This document shows positions 52,906-63,407 of a DNA stretch of 64,000 bases, piece by piece (position 1 is the first letter of the stretch; the number at the start of each line of letters is the position of its first letter). The stretch lies in NCBI RefSeq assembly GCF_008710145.1, contig NZ_VYKL01000013.1, positions 124,001 through 188,000 of the forward strand. Direction: 5' to 3'. The position numbers and the translations under genes were made by a program. The notes beneath the pieces are model-generated. The model was not told the DNA's origin. It did not search any database and saw nothing but the letters and a program-made list of their open reading frames with translations. This stretch comes from Niallia endozanthoxylica. Its GTDB lineage: Bacteria > Bacillota > Bacilli > Bacillales > Cytobacillaceae.

Positions 52906-54129
52906 TTATGCATCAAACGATTGGGAATTTATCTGTGCCATGCTGGTCTTTTTCTCGGCTGAAAAAATCGCGATAGTAATCAATAGGCCTGTTGCCAAAA
53001 TACAGCCAAATACAATAAATGGCAGTGTGAGCATTCCTGTTTTTAATATCCAAGTCGCTAATAGCGGGCCAATACTCGCTCCAATAAATAAGATGAAGGT
53101 ATAGATAGAAGTGGCAATTCCTTTTTCATTTCCTCCAAACTGCCCCACTAAAGAAAGCATAGAAGGAACAACAACGGCAATGCCGCAGACAAAGAGAATA
53201 CTCATTATGATCATCAGCCATAATTGTTGGATGAGACCCATTACTAATAATCCTATAATGGAAGAAATGAGCCCGCTAATTAATACTTTTTTCATCCCAA
53301 ACCTTTGTACGAATTTTCCAGTAAAAGGGGATAGAATCATGCCGGCAATCCCTGCCGCGCGAACATAGAAAATCTCTTGATCATTAAAGCCATAACTAGT
53401 ATTTAAGTAATTCCCTAATGCCGTATACATACCGACAAATGAAAGCAAAATCATTATCGCAATCATGTTACATAGAATAAGCTTCTTTTGTGTAAATGGT
53501 ATTTTGAATTTTTTAATGACAGCTAAAAAGTTATTATTGCCTTCAATGATTTCATCATTCGGTAAAATAATAATCAATAGAATTGTTGTAATGAAATAGA
53601 TGACGCTTAAAATTAGAAATACAGCATTCCAATTAAAGACCGACTCAAGAAACGAGCTGACTAGCTGCCCGACAATTCCTGCGATTAAAAAGCCCGAGCT
53701 GATTATACCAATGGTGGTAACTCGCTTTGCTTGAGGATACATCATTCCTACGTAGGTAAGGGCAACCGGTGAAAAAGTTGCAGCGGCAACTCCTTGGATA
53801 GCTCTTAAAACAAGCAGACTGCTGTAGTTATTTGATAACCCGACTAGAAACGTAACGAATGAAAAACAAACTAACCCAACAATCATTACATTTTTACGAC
53901 CATATCGATCTGAGAGGACTCCAACAAATAAGCAGCCTGCAGCAAAAAAAATCGAAAATATACTTCCTGCCCAAGCAGCCTGATTAGCAGTTAGGTTAAA
54001 AGTTGAAGCGAAAACAGGCAATAAAGGGATTGTTGCATATAACGAACATAAGACAACTAAACCAGTCCAAAAGAGTATAAAAGTAATTCGATTCATATTT
54101 TGCAATTCAAGACTCTTTGTTTGTTCCAT
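52906..54129 (-). CDS. MFS transporter (12 TM)
   Basis: Major facilitator of 407 residues with twelve hydrophobic segments. The motif-A loop is GVLSDRYGRKNVMI and motif C-like GFLIAGIVGQLV suggests a drug or metabolite exporter of the DHA1 type. ATG 54129 (MEQTKSLELQNMNR) follows GAAAGGAG by 9 bases; the longer reading adds a non-conserved 31 residues. Substrate unknown. Confidence 0.85.
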   Translation of the reverse strand: MEQTKSLELQNMNRITFILFWTGLVVLCSLYATIPLLPVFASTFNLTANQAAWAGSIFSIFFAAGCLFVGVLSDRYGRKNVMIVGLVCFSFVTFLVGLSNNYSSLLVLRAIQGVAAATFSPVALTYVGMMYPQAKRVTTIGIISSGFLIAGIVGQLVSSFLESVFNWNAVFLILSVIYFITTILLIIILPNDEIIEGNNNFLAVIKKFKIPFTQKKLILCNMIAIMILLSFVGMYTALGNYLNTSYGFNDQEIFYVRAAGIAGMILSPFTGKFVQRFGMKKVLISGLISSIIGLLVMGLIQQLWLMIIMSILFVCGIAVVVPSMLSLVGQFGGNEKGIATSIYTFILFIGASIGPLLATWILKTGMLTLPFIVFGCILATGLLITIAIFSAEKKTSMAQINSQSFDA

Positions 54130-54380
54130 CACTATACTCCTTTCATCGCATGGTAATATCACCATTATGGATGAATTCATACTATTTGTAAAATTCAAAC
54201 TCATATAGTTTATGTTGAACATTAGTTTTTTACATCTTTGTACAAAATGTTGTGGGAAATTTTTTATATTATTTTAGTTATACTATATTAAAATATTTAT
54301 TTTTCTATTACCCTCAAAAAACACCTCAATATTTTCGAATGTTTTAGAGAAAGACAAAAATAATATTTGAGGTGGACATA

Positions 54381-55550
54381 ATGAAGCACTCAACAAAGAA
54401 AATTGCTAAAAGTGGAATGGCTATGATGCTGACAGGAACATTCTTATTCTCAACACCTGCTGTATTGGCAGAAGAGACAGATAGTCAACCTATTGATCTT
54501 CAGGTTGTGATGGAGGAGAACGAAGATAATGTACCTTCAGAAGAAGTTGATACTACCGAACCAGTCGTTAATTCAAAAGATGAGCAGGAAAATACTACTG
54601 GGCAAATTCCATCGCTTGTACCAGGTGATTTCTTCTATTTTCTAAAAATTGTTTTGGAAAAGATCCAACTTGCTTTAACTTTTGATGATACAGAGGAAGC
54701 AAAATTATTAGCTGAATTTGCTTCGGAGCGTTTGGCTGAGGCTGAGGCGCTTTTTGCCCAGGGTGATGAAGACAAAGCAATTGAAACCATTGAAAAAGCG
54801 CTTGAGAATATTCAAAGTACAGAGAAAATGATAGAAGAAGCACCTGAGGAAGACGCAACTAAGGAAGAAATTGAAAAACAGACTGAAGCAGAAGATGCAG
54901 AAGCTGTCGTTGACGATGAAAATTCTGCAGATAAGACTTCTGAACCAGATGAAACAATAATAGAAACAGAGAATTTAATGGCACAAAATATTGTTGCTCT
55001 AACAGCAGCGATGGGAAAGGTGAAAAACCCTATTGCAAAAGCATCTCTGCAAAAAAATATTGATAAAAGTTACGCTAAGTTAGCCAAGAAGCTAGAGAAA
55101 ATGGAAGAGAAAAAGAATAAAAAGAAAAAAGCTGGTGAATCGAATGTAACGCTTGATGAAGAAACTGTATTTGTAGACGAAGAAATGACCGTTGAACATA
55201 ACCAAACGGCAGGTACCCTTACACCAACAGAGATGAGAAAAGAACTAGAAACAGTAGCACCAGTTGTAGAAGAAAATATAACAGGCACAGTGGAGGCGCC
55301 TATTAACACTGCAGAACTTAAACAAACTGCCTCTACCCCTGTTCCTGCTCCTCAACCTCCTAGTCAGCCGGCAGCAGAGGTTAAAGTGGAAGTAAAAGAG
55401 CAAAGGAAAGCAGAAAAAGTAGAACTAAAACAAGAAAAGCAAGAAGCTAAGGCAGAAGCTAAAGCAGAAAAACAAGCTGTTAAAGAAGAAAAGAAGGCTG
55501 CAAAAGAAAATGGTAAGGGAAATGGTCAAAAAGACGCCAACCAGCAATAA
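54381..55550 (+). CDS. Exported DUF5667-like protein, Lys/Glu-rich
   Basis: Protein of 389 residues with a signal peptide (LTGTFLFSTPAVLAEE), an acidic region, then a DUF5667-like helical domain (SLVPGDFFYFLKIVLEKIQ, LAEAEALFAQGDEDKAIETI) and a long Lys/Glu/Ala tail that can form coiled coils. It lies directly upstream of sigI-rsgI without a visible terminator, so it may belong to that stress-response unit. ATG 54381 is 6 bases after GAGGTG. Function is unknown; cell-wall or envelope association is likely. Confidence 0.75.
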   Translation: MKHSTKKIAKSGMAMMLTGTFLFSTPAVLAEETDSQPIDLQVVMEENEDNVPSEEVDTTEPVVNSKDEQENTTGQIPSLVPGDFFYFLKIVLEKIQLALTFDDTEEAKLLAEFASERLAEAEALFAQGDEDKAIETIEKALENIQSTEKMIEEAPEEDATKEEIEKQTEAEDAEAVVDDENSADKTSEPDETIIETENLMAQNIVALTAAMGKVKNPIAKASLQKNIDKSYAKLAKKLEKMEEKKNKKKKAGESNVTLDEETVFVDEEMTVEHNQTAGTLTPTEMRKELETVAPVVEENITGTVEAPINTAELKQTASTPVPAPQPPSQPAAEVKVEVKEQRKAEKVELKQEKQEAKAEAKAEKQAVKEEKKAAKENGKGNGQKDANQQ

Positions 55551-55580
55551 AAAAACTCACTGATGTAAGTCTATTTTATA

Positions 55581-55589
55581 TGCTATAAT
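55581..55589 (+). promoter_or_regulatory. sigI promoter, extended -10
   Basis: TG-C-TATAAT lies 25 bases before the sigI start. The -35 region CTGATG is weak, as often with an extended -10. Confidence 0.6.
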
Positions 55590-55613
55590 GGTTTACTGAT
55601 TTGAGGTGAGGCG

Positions 55614-56353
55614 ATGCTAGGTTTATTGTTGGTGTCTAGAAAACGAAAAAAAACCCTGGAAGAAAAAATAAAACGAATTCAACAGGGCGATTTGACATTA
55701 CAAAATGAACTGATTGAGACCTATAAACCATTTGTTGCAAAAACAGTCTCTTCTGTTTGTAAAAGATATATTTATGAATCTGACGATGAATTTAGTATTG
55801 GTCTTATTGCATTTCATGAGGCGATTGAAAGGTATTCATCTGATAAAGGCAGTTCATTAATCAGCTTTGCTGAGGTCATTATTAAACGAAGAGTCATTGA
55901 TTACATCCGATCTCAAGCCAAACACAACGAGCTTAGTTTGGGTTTAGGCAGTCAACATGAAAAAGATTCAGAAATTACTTCTATTGATGCTGAGCTGTCT
56001 ATTAAAGAATATAACATCCAAATAGACGAGCAATTACGTAAAGAAGAAATACTCCTCTTTACGCGGATGCTCCAGCAATTTAACCTTACGTTTCAAGATT
56101 TACTTGAGCAGTCCCCTAAACATGCTGATGCAAGAAAAAGTGCCATTCTGGTAGCGAAGGTAGTTGCTGATAATGAAGAGCTTTCTAATCATTTGCTGAA
56201 CAAAAAGCAACTTCCAATTAAGCAGTTGGAAAGTCTTGTATCCGTTAGCAGAAAAACAATAGAACGAAACCGTAAATATATTATTGCTATATCACTTATT
56301 TTGATTGGTGATTTTGTTTATCTAAAGGATTATATTAAAGGGGTTGTGGAAAC

Positions 56354-56357
<4 letters not shown>
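55614..56357 (+). CDS. sigI: RNA polymerase sigma factor SigI
   Basis: Sigma-70-like factor of 247 residues of the SigI group. Region 2 shows in DDEFSIGLIAFHEAIERYSSDKGSSLISFAEVIIKRRVIDYIR read in parts, with a later SigI-type helical domain and the HTH VSRKTIERNRKYI. B. subtilis SigI responds to heat and cell-wall stress. Its stop overlaps the rsgI start (GTGA), so factor and anti-factor are made together. Confidence 0.93.
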
Positions 56358-57505
<1,148 letters not shown>

Positions 57506-57523
57506 TAATGATTAACTAAAGAG

Positions 57524-57556
57524 CCGCTAATTCAAAACTGGAATTAGTGGTTTTTT
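57524..57556 (+). terminator. rsgI terminator
   Basis: Ten-bp stem CCGCTAATTC / GAATTAGTGG with one G-U pair and six T. Confidence 0.88.
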
Positions 57557-57603
57557 GTAAAAGTAAATACTAAAGAATTTGTCCAATTCACACTATTATT
57601 AAT

Positions 57604-57631
57604 TTGACTCTCATTTATAATATGGTATATT
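57604..57631 (+). promoter_or_regulatory. SigA promoter of the amino acid permease gene
   Basis: TTGACT, 16-base spacer, TATATT, with TG one base before the -10. The leader of about 115 bases before the start shows no clear terminator. Confidence 0.65.
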
Positions 57632-57752
57632 AATATAGTGATATACTTTAATGCGCAAAAGCTAGAAAGCTAAAAAGCGTCTAATTAAAAAAGGATTATA
57701 TTATTCTGATAAAAGCAAAAGTTTAAGATATAAAAAGTAAGGTGTGAACAGC

Positions 57753-59117
57753 ATGAGTGAAAATCAACCTAATTTACAAAGAGGCTTGCTGCCAAGGCAT
57801 GTTCAATTTATTGCTTTAGCCGGTATGATTGGTACAGGAATTTTTATGGGAAGCTCGAATACTTTGAATATGGCTGGACCAAGTGTTGTCGTAGCGTATT
57901 TAATTGGCGGACTGTTGCTGTTTATTGTAATGGCAGCTTTAGGAGAAATGGCAACAGTTTACCCCAATTCTAATGTTCAAAATCTCATTAATAAGGCTTT
58001 TGGCTTTCAATCATCCTTTATTGTTGGATGGTTGTACTGGATTAACTGGCTTATCGTAACGATTGTAGAATTAATAGCTGCAGGAAGTTTTTTGCAGTAC
58101 TGGTTCCCATCTATCCCGTTATGGCTATTAAGTGTACTTTGCGCCGCAATAATTATTGGAATCAATTTATTTCAAGTAAAACATTATGGAGAAATGGAGT
58201 TTTGGTTTGCAAGTATTAAAATCATTACGTTAACTGCTTTTATTATTTTGGGAGCATTAATTTTATTCAATATTTTACCAAATACGACTGACGCTTCATT
58301 TTCAAATTACACAGCACATGGCGGATTCTTTCCAAATGGAATGGGCGGAATGCTGAGTGCATTTTTAGTTGTTATGTTTTCGTATGGCGGTGCTGAATTA
58401 ATTGGTATTGCTGTCACAGAGACAAAGGATAGTGAAAAAGTCATACCGAAGATCATCAAAGGAACTGTGGTAAGGGTTATTCTATTCTACATTTTGCCTA
58501 TTCTAATTATCTGTGGGATTATCCCTTGGAACGAAGTAAGCTCAGCTGACAGTCCCTTTGTTCAAGTATTTACCTTATCAGGAATTCCCGGTGCAGCTCA
58601 TGTCATGAATTTTGTTCTATTAACAGCCGTTTTATCAGCTGCTAACTCCGGTATCTATGCTACATCGAGAACACTATATACAATGGCGCAAAATGGTGAA
58701 GCACCGAAGGCCTTTTCCTTTATTTCAAAAAAGGGAGTTCCGTTAAATGGAATTATTTTAACGACTTCATTTATTTTAGTAGGAGTATTTTTAGCTTATC
58801 TAACTCCAGACCAAGTTATTGGCTACTTAATGTCCATACCAGGATTTACTGTGTTATTACTTTGGATTAGCATTTGTTTAGCTCAATTGAAGCTACGTAA
58901 ACAATATGCACAGCTTCCGGCTTTCCATGTAAAGTGGTTCCCGTACACAACCATATTTGCAGCCATAGCTTTAACTGGTATATTTATCGCTTTTATTTTT
59001 AATGTACAAAATATCATTGGTACAGCAGTATGCCTTTCAGTTTTAACCGTATTAATTATTGTGTCTTTTATCATTAAAAAGGAAAAGAAAGATAAACGTG
59101 TTTCTTCTGTAGCATAA
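57753..59117 (+). CDS. Amino acid permease (APC superfamily)
   Basis: Permease of 454 residues with twelve hydrophobic segments. The family start LPRHVQFIALAGMIGTGIFMGS and the later GAELIGIAVTETKD block place it among APC amino acid:proton symporters (AAT type, like GabP or RocE). The substrate cannot be told. ATG 57753 lies 8 bases after TAAGGTG. Confidence 0.88.
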   Translation: MSENQPNLQRGLLPRHVQFIALAGMIGTGIFMGSSNTLNMAGPSVVVAYLIGGLLLFIVMAALGEMATVYPNSNVQNLINKAFGFQSSFIVGWLYWINWLIVTIVELIAAGSFLQYWFPSIPLWLLSVLCAAIIIGINLFQVKHYGEMEFWFASIKIITLTAFIILGALILFNILPNTTDASFSNYTAHGGFFPNGMGGMLSAFLVVMFSYGGAELIGIAVTETKDSEKVIPKIIKGTVVRVILFYILPILIICGIIPWNEVSSADSPFVQVFTLSGIPGAAHVMNFVLLTAVLSAANSGIYATSRTLYTMAQNGEAPKAFSFISKKGVPLNGIILTTSFILVGVFLAYLTPDQVIGYLMSIPGFTVLLLWISICLAQLKLRKQYAQLPAFHVKWFPYTTIFAAIALTGIFIAFIFNVQNIIGTAVCLSVLTVLIIVSFIIKKEKKDKRVSSVA

Positions 59118-59124
59118 CCAATCG

Positions 59125-59187
59125 GTGTCAGGCACCACAAAAAGACAAAATTTAATTTTGATCTTTTTGTGGTGCCTGACACTTTTT
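59125..59187. repeat. Terminator-type dispersed repeat, copy B
   Basis: Perfect 21-base arms beginning GTGTCAGGCACCACAA with a 16-base loop, then TTTTT. It shares its core with the hairpin at 40836-40885. It ends the permease transcript and also lies at the stop of pflA. Confidence 0.85.
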
Positions 59188-59190
59188 CAA

Positions 59191-59931
59191 TTACATATAA
59201 GTAACGTTTTTGGTAAGAATTTGGTATGCTTTCTCGACTTCTTCATCACTGGGCGGTTGTATATCCTTGAGAGGATAGTCTAAACCAAGCGCCTCCCATT
59301 TATAAACGCCCAGTTTATGATAAGGCAGCACTTCTACTTTTTTAACATTTTTTAATGAACCAATAAACTCTCCAAGCTCGTGTAAATCCTTTTCATCATT
59401 TGTAATAGATGGAACCAAAACATGGCGAATCCAAACGGGAACTTGATGGTCAGATAAAAATCGAGCAAATTGAATAATATGATCATTTGCCATACCTGTT
59501 AACTTAATATGCTTTTGACGATTGATATGCTTTAAATCCAATAATATTAAGTCAGTGTACTTAATTACTTCCTGTAATTGTTCCTGAAAAGTCTGCGATG
59601 AAGAGTAACAGCCGCCAGAAGAATCAATGGCCGTATGCACTCCTATCTGTTTACATTCCTTAAATAATTCAATTAGGAAAGGTAGCTGCAACAATGGTTC
59701 ACCGCCGCTGACAGTAATTCCTCCGCCGGATGCTTCAATAAATGGAAGATAGGAGGTTAAATCCTGCATAATTTCTTCTACCGTTATTTCTTTTCCTGTT
59801 CCTATTTCCCACGTATCTGCATTATGGCAAAATTGGCAGCGAAGAAGACAGCCTTGTGTAAAAATAACATATCTAATTCCAGGGCCGTCAACGGTACCAA
59901 ATGTTTCAATCGAATGAATATTTCCTTTCAT
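59191..59931 (-). CDS. pflA: Pyruvate formate-lyase-activating enzyme
   Basis: Radical SAM protein of 246 residues that puts the glycyl radical on PflB. The [4Fe-4S] ligands are Cys28, Cys32 and Cys35 (CLLRCQFCHN), and GGGITVSGGEPLLQ is the SAM-binding block. It lies 93 bases after pflB on the same strand. The domain spacing is normal. Confidence 0.95.
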   Translation of the reverse strand: MKGNIHSIETFGTVDGPGIRYVIFTQGCLLRCQFCHNADTWEIGTGKEITVEEIMQDLTSYLPFIEASGGGITVSGGEPLLQLPFLIELFKECKQIGVHTAIDSSGGCYSSSQTFQEQLQEVIKYTDLILLDLKHINRQKHIKLTGMANDHIIQFARFLSDHQVPVWIRHVLVPSITNDEKDLHELGEFIGSLKNVKKVEVLPYHKLGVYKWEALGLDYPLKDIQPPSDEEVEKAYQILTKNVTYM

Positions 59932-60024
59932 ATTCTTTGCGTGCCTCCCTTCCGTTTCAGACTTTTAATAAGAATTGTTCAAATCTTCTGCTCTCAGTAG
60001 AATTTTATCTTTTCTGTTAACAAA

Positions 60025-62301
60025 TTATTGAACGGTAGAAACCTCGTAATTTCCTGTTGGCTGCGCACCGATATCTGACAGACTTTCATGGAACGTCCGA
60101 TTAATGACGTCTAATTGCTGCTCTCTTGTTAATTTAATAAAGTTTACTGCATATCCTGAAACCCGGATTGTCAATTGAGGATAATTTTCAGGATGCTCCA
60201 TTGCATCTAATAGTGTTTCACGATTAAATACATTAATGTTTAAGTGATGTCCTTTTTTCATCACATAACCATCAAGAATAGAAACAAGGTTACGATTACG
60301 TGATTCCTCATCCTTTCCTAATGCTTTTGGAACAATTGAGAAGGTATTGGAAATTCCATCTAATGAGTCTTCATATGATATTTTTGCTACGGAGGATAAG
60401 GATGCAAGGGCGCCTTTTGTATCGCGTCCGTGCATTGGATTAGCACCAGGAGCAAAAGGTTCACCGGCACGACGGCCGTCTGGTGTATTTCCTGTTTTCT
60501 TGCCATAAACAACATTTGAAGTGATTGTTAGGATTGATTGTGTATGAATCGAGTTTCGGTAGGTTGGATGTTTGCGCAGCATATTCATGAATTTTTGAAC
60601 AAGCAAAACAGCAATACTATCCACTCGGTCATCGTTGTTTCCATATTTAGGGAAGTCGCCTTCTGTTTCAAAATCAACAGCCACTCCGTTTTCATCACGA
60701 ATTACTTTTACCTTTGCATACTTTATAGCACTCAGTGAATCAACAGCAACACTTAATCCGGCAATTCCTGCTGCCATTGTCCGAATAATTTCGGTATCAT
60801 GCAGAGCCATTTCACTGCGTTCATAGCTGTATTTATCATGCATATAGTGAATTACGTTCAGAGTATTGATGTACAGACCTGCCAGCCATTCCATCATTTG
60901 CTCCAATCTTTCAATAACCACATCATACTCTAAATATTCATCAGTAATCGGTGCAAATTTAGGGGCAGCCTGGATTTTTAATTTTTCATCTATCCCTCCG
61001 TTGATTGCATATAACAAGGTTTTGGCAAGGTTTGCTCGAGCACCGAAGAATTGCATTTGTTTACCGATTCTCATGGCGGAAACACAGCAGGCAATCCCAT
61101 AATCATCGCCATAATGCGGCAGCATGATATCATCATTTTCATATTGAATGGCACTTGATTGAATCGACATTTTAGCACAGAATAGTTTGAAATTTTCAGG
61201 AAGTTTCTTGGACCAAAGTACTGTCAAATTTGGTTCTGGTGCAGGGCCAAGGTTTTCTAACGTGTATAGGAAGCGAAAGGAGTTTTTGGTAACAAGTGAT
61301 CGTCCTTCTAAAGCCATTCCACCAATTGATTCTGTTACCCATGTAGGGTCTCCGCTGAAAAGATCGTTATAATCAGGTGTACGGGCAAATTTGACTAGCC
61401 GTAGCTTCATAACAAAATGGTCGACTAACTCCTGTGCCTCTTTTTCTGTTAAAGCACCGTTTTGCAAATCTCTTTCGATATAAATGTCAAGGAATGTAGA
61501 TGTCCGCCCTAAGCTCATGGCAGCACCATTTTGTTCTTTAATGGCAGCCAAATAACCAAGATATAACCATTGGAATGCCTCATGTGCATTTGAAGCAGGT
61601 TTAGATAGGTCAAAGCCGTATAGTTCACCGAGCTGTTTGATTTCATGCAACGCCCGGATTTGCTCTGACAATTCCTCGCGAAGCCGAATGGTGTGCTCAC
61701 TCATAACATTGCTTGTATTGGCAAGATTCTTTTTCTTTTCAGCAATTAGGAAGTCAATTCCATAAAGGGCAACGCGCCGATAATCGCCGATAATACGTCC
61801 ACGTCCATATGCGTCAGGCAAACCTGTTATAATTCCTGTTTTACGGGCAAGTCTCATTTCATCGGTGTATGCATCAAACACACCTTGATTATGGGTTTTT
61901 CGATATTCTGTAAAAATTTTGTCCAGTTCTTTACTTGGTGTATAGCCGTATGTTTCACATGCCTGTATGGCCATTCGAATACCGCCATAGGGCTGGAATG
62001 AACGTTTGAAGGGCTTGTCTGTTTGGAATCCAACAATTTTCTCTAACTCTTTATTTAAATAACCCGGACCGTGAGAGGTAATAGAGGAAACCACATCTGT
62101 GTCCATATCAAGAACTCCGCCTTTATCACGTTCTTGTTTAGTTAATTCCATTACTTGATCCCAAAGTGTTTTTGTTGCATCTGTTGGACCCTCTAAGAAG
62201 GAGTCATCGCCAAGATATTCTCTATAATTATGGATTATAAAATCACGTACATTAATTTCTCTTTGCCAAACACCATTTTTAAACCCTTTCCATTGATTCA
62301 T
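60025..62301 (-). CDS. pflB: Formate acetyltransferase (pyruvate formate-lyase)
   Basis: Glycyl-radical enzyme of 758 residues that turns pyruvate and CoA into acetyl-CoA and formate under anoxia. The active Cys pair is Cys405-Cys406 (GIACCVSAM) and the radical Gly is Gly716 (RVSGYAVNF). Length is normal. B. subtilis lacks this enzyme, so the organism can probably do mixed-acid fermentation. I see no clear Fnr or Rex site in the 215 bases upstream. Confidence 0.96.
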   Translation of the reverse strand: MNQWKGFKNGVWQREINVRDFIIHNYREYLGDDSFLEGPTDATKTLWDQVMELTKQERDKGGVLDMDTDVVSSITSHGPGYLNKELEKIVGFQTDKPFKRSFQPYGGIRMAIQACETYGYTPSKELDKIFTEYRKTHNQGVFDAYTDEMRLARKTGIITGLPDAYGRGRIIGDYRRVALYGIDFLIAEKKKNLANTSNVMSEHTIRLREELSEQIRALHEIKQLGELYGFDLSKPASNAHEAFQWLYLGYLAAIKEQNGAAMSLGRTSTFLDIYIERDLQNGALTEKEAQELVDHFVMKLRLVKFARTPDYNDLFSGDPTWVTESIGGMALEGRSLVTKNSFRFLYTLENLGPAPEPNLTVLWSKKLPENFKLFCAKMSIQSSAIQYENDDIMLPHYGDDYGIACCVSAMRIGKQMQFFGARANLAKTLLYAINGGIDEKLKIQAAPKFAPITDEYLEYDVVIERLEQMMEWLAGLYINTLNVIHYMHDKYSYERSEMALHDTEIIRTMAAGIAGLSVAVDSLSAIKYAKVKVIRDENGVAVDFETEGDFPKYGNNDDRVDSIAVLLVQKFMNMLRKHPTYRNSIHTQSILTITSNVVYGKKTGNTPDGRRAGEPFAPGANPMHGRDTKGALASLSSVAKISYEDSLDGISNTFSIVPKALGKDEESRNRNLVSILDGYVMKKGHHLNINVFNRETLLDAMEHPENYPQLTIRVSGYAVNFIKLTREQQLDVINRTFHESLSDIGAQPTGNYEVSTVQ

Positions 62302-62435
62302 TTATTAGTCACCTCATGTATTTATTCTCGCATGAAAATTGTTTTGTTACTTGGTGTTAATCATATAGTTGGTATTGTTACCGCTCTTGACGATTCTAAA
62401 AAGGTAATTATTAGCTAAGGGATTATTTTCCAAAA

Positions 62436-62476
62436 CAAAATGCCGCAAACTCTAAATATAAAAGAGCTGCGGCATT
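62436..62476 (-). terminator. Terminator after the LytTR gene
   Basis: Stem AAAATGCCGCA / TGCGGCATTTT with an inner pairing of CTCT and AGAG, followed on the minus strand by TGTTTTGG. Confidence 0.75.
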
Positions 62477-62517
62477 TTATTTGAATATAGAATAGATTAT
62501 TTTGAGTGACCATTTAA

Positions 62518-63171
62518 TCAAAACTCAAGAATTCGCCGTACAGTCTGTACATAGGTCTGACTGACGGTCAGTTCAGGGCTGTCAGGGATTTTTAGTTTTA
62601 TTAATAAATTGGAAGATACGTCCCGATACAACTGTTGTATAAATGAAATATTTACGATATAGGATCGATGTATACGAAGAAAAGAACTTGGCAATCGCTG
62701 TTCGAGAACTCTTAAGGTCTGAATGGTACTATATTGACCGTTCTTTGTATAAAGCCAGGTTTTCTTTTGATTGCTTTCAATGTAAGCAATCTGGTCAATG
62801 GGAATTGGATTCCAAATTTCTTCATGCTTCCCAGTTATAAAGGAATAAGTTGGCGTTTTACTGTTTAATGCATACAAGGGAGGAAGAATGACTGTTAATG
62901 CACCAATAAAACCATTATCTTCTTCTATGGGATAGCCAATTCCGTAATATGGAATACCGAAAACAGATTCATTCACCAATGATTCAATCCGGCTTCTTTG
63001 CTGAAAAACACGTTCCGAAATACTGCCTGAAGGAATAGGTTGTCCAGGTCGGATTCGGATATCATGTATACCTGACTGGTAATCTAAATATTGATTCTTA
63101 TCTGCAAAGGCAATAGAGGCTTCTGGTGGAACCCAATCTTTTATGAATTTATAAATGTTTATATTATTCAT
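62518..63171 (-). CDS. LytTR-domain transcriptional regulator
   Basis: Regulator of 217 residues. The C-terminal LytTR DNA-binding domain (about 115-215) has IDQIAYIESNQKKTWLY, LRIHRSYIVNISFI and the ending QTYVQTVRRILEF. The N-terminal 110 residues form a possible small-molecule sensing domain (VFGIPYYGIGYPIEEDNGFIGALTVILPP in pieces) with no receiver-type Asp, so it is not a standard response regulator. It is divergent from the citrate synthase gene and may control it. Confidence 0.85.
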   Translation of the reverse strand: MNNINIYKFIKDWVPPEASIAFADKNQYLDYQSGIHDIRIRPGQPIPSGSISERVFQQRSRIESLVNESVFGIPYYGIGYPIEEDNGFIGALTVILPPLYALNSKTPTYSFITGKHEEIWNPIPIDQIAYIESNQKKTWLYTKNGQYSTIQTLRVLEQRLPSSFLRIHRSYIVNISFIQQLYRDVSSNLLIKLKIPDSPELTVSQTYVQTVRRILEF

Positions 63172-63257
63172 TTTGCAGAATTTTCTCCCTTTTTGTAATA
63201 TTAATTAAATTATAACTGATTCCCAGTTTCGTATCCATATAATTCCTTTCATCATCA

Positions 63258-63273
63258 GATAAAACGTTTTATC
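63258..63273. promoter_or_regulatory. Palindromic operator candidate between the LytTR and citrate synthase genes
   Basis: GATAAAACGTTTTATC is a perfect 16-base dyad. It resembles the ATAA-N7-TTAT half-sites of CcpC but with a spacing of six. It lies just upstream of the citrate synthase promoter. Confidence 0.5.
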
Positions 63274-63281
63274 CAAATTTT

Positions 63282-63310
63282 CGGACAATTAAAAAGTCGT
63301 GTTATATAAT
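63282..63310 (+). promoter_or_regulatory. Citrate synthase promoter
   Basis: CGGACA, exactly 17 bases, TATAAT (63305-63310). The leader to the start at 63408 is about 90 bases. Confidence 0.6.
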
Positions 63311-63407
63311 CAAAATCAAGTAAAGCATGTATTGTATATTAGTTGTTTTTCCTTAAACACATGTGTGACAGCCTTTAAAGGAAAATGAATATGGAAGAGG
63401 GGATTAT

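Noticed and set aside
54305-54345. SigI promoter upstream of the DUF5667-like gene (CGAA after a C-rich run)
   Set aside because: The spacing between the C-rich part and CGAA does not fit the SigI pattern that I know.
62302-62436. Fnr or Rex site upstream of pflB
   Set aside because: I looked for TGTGA-N6-TCACA and TTGTGA..TCACAA dyads and found none.
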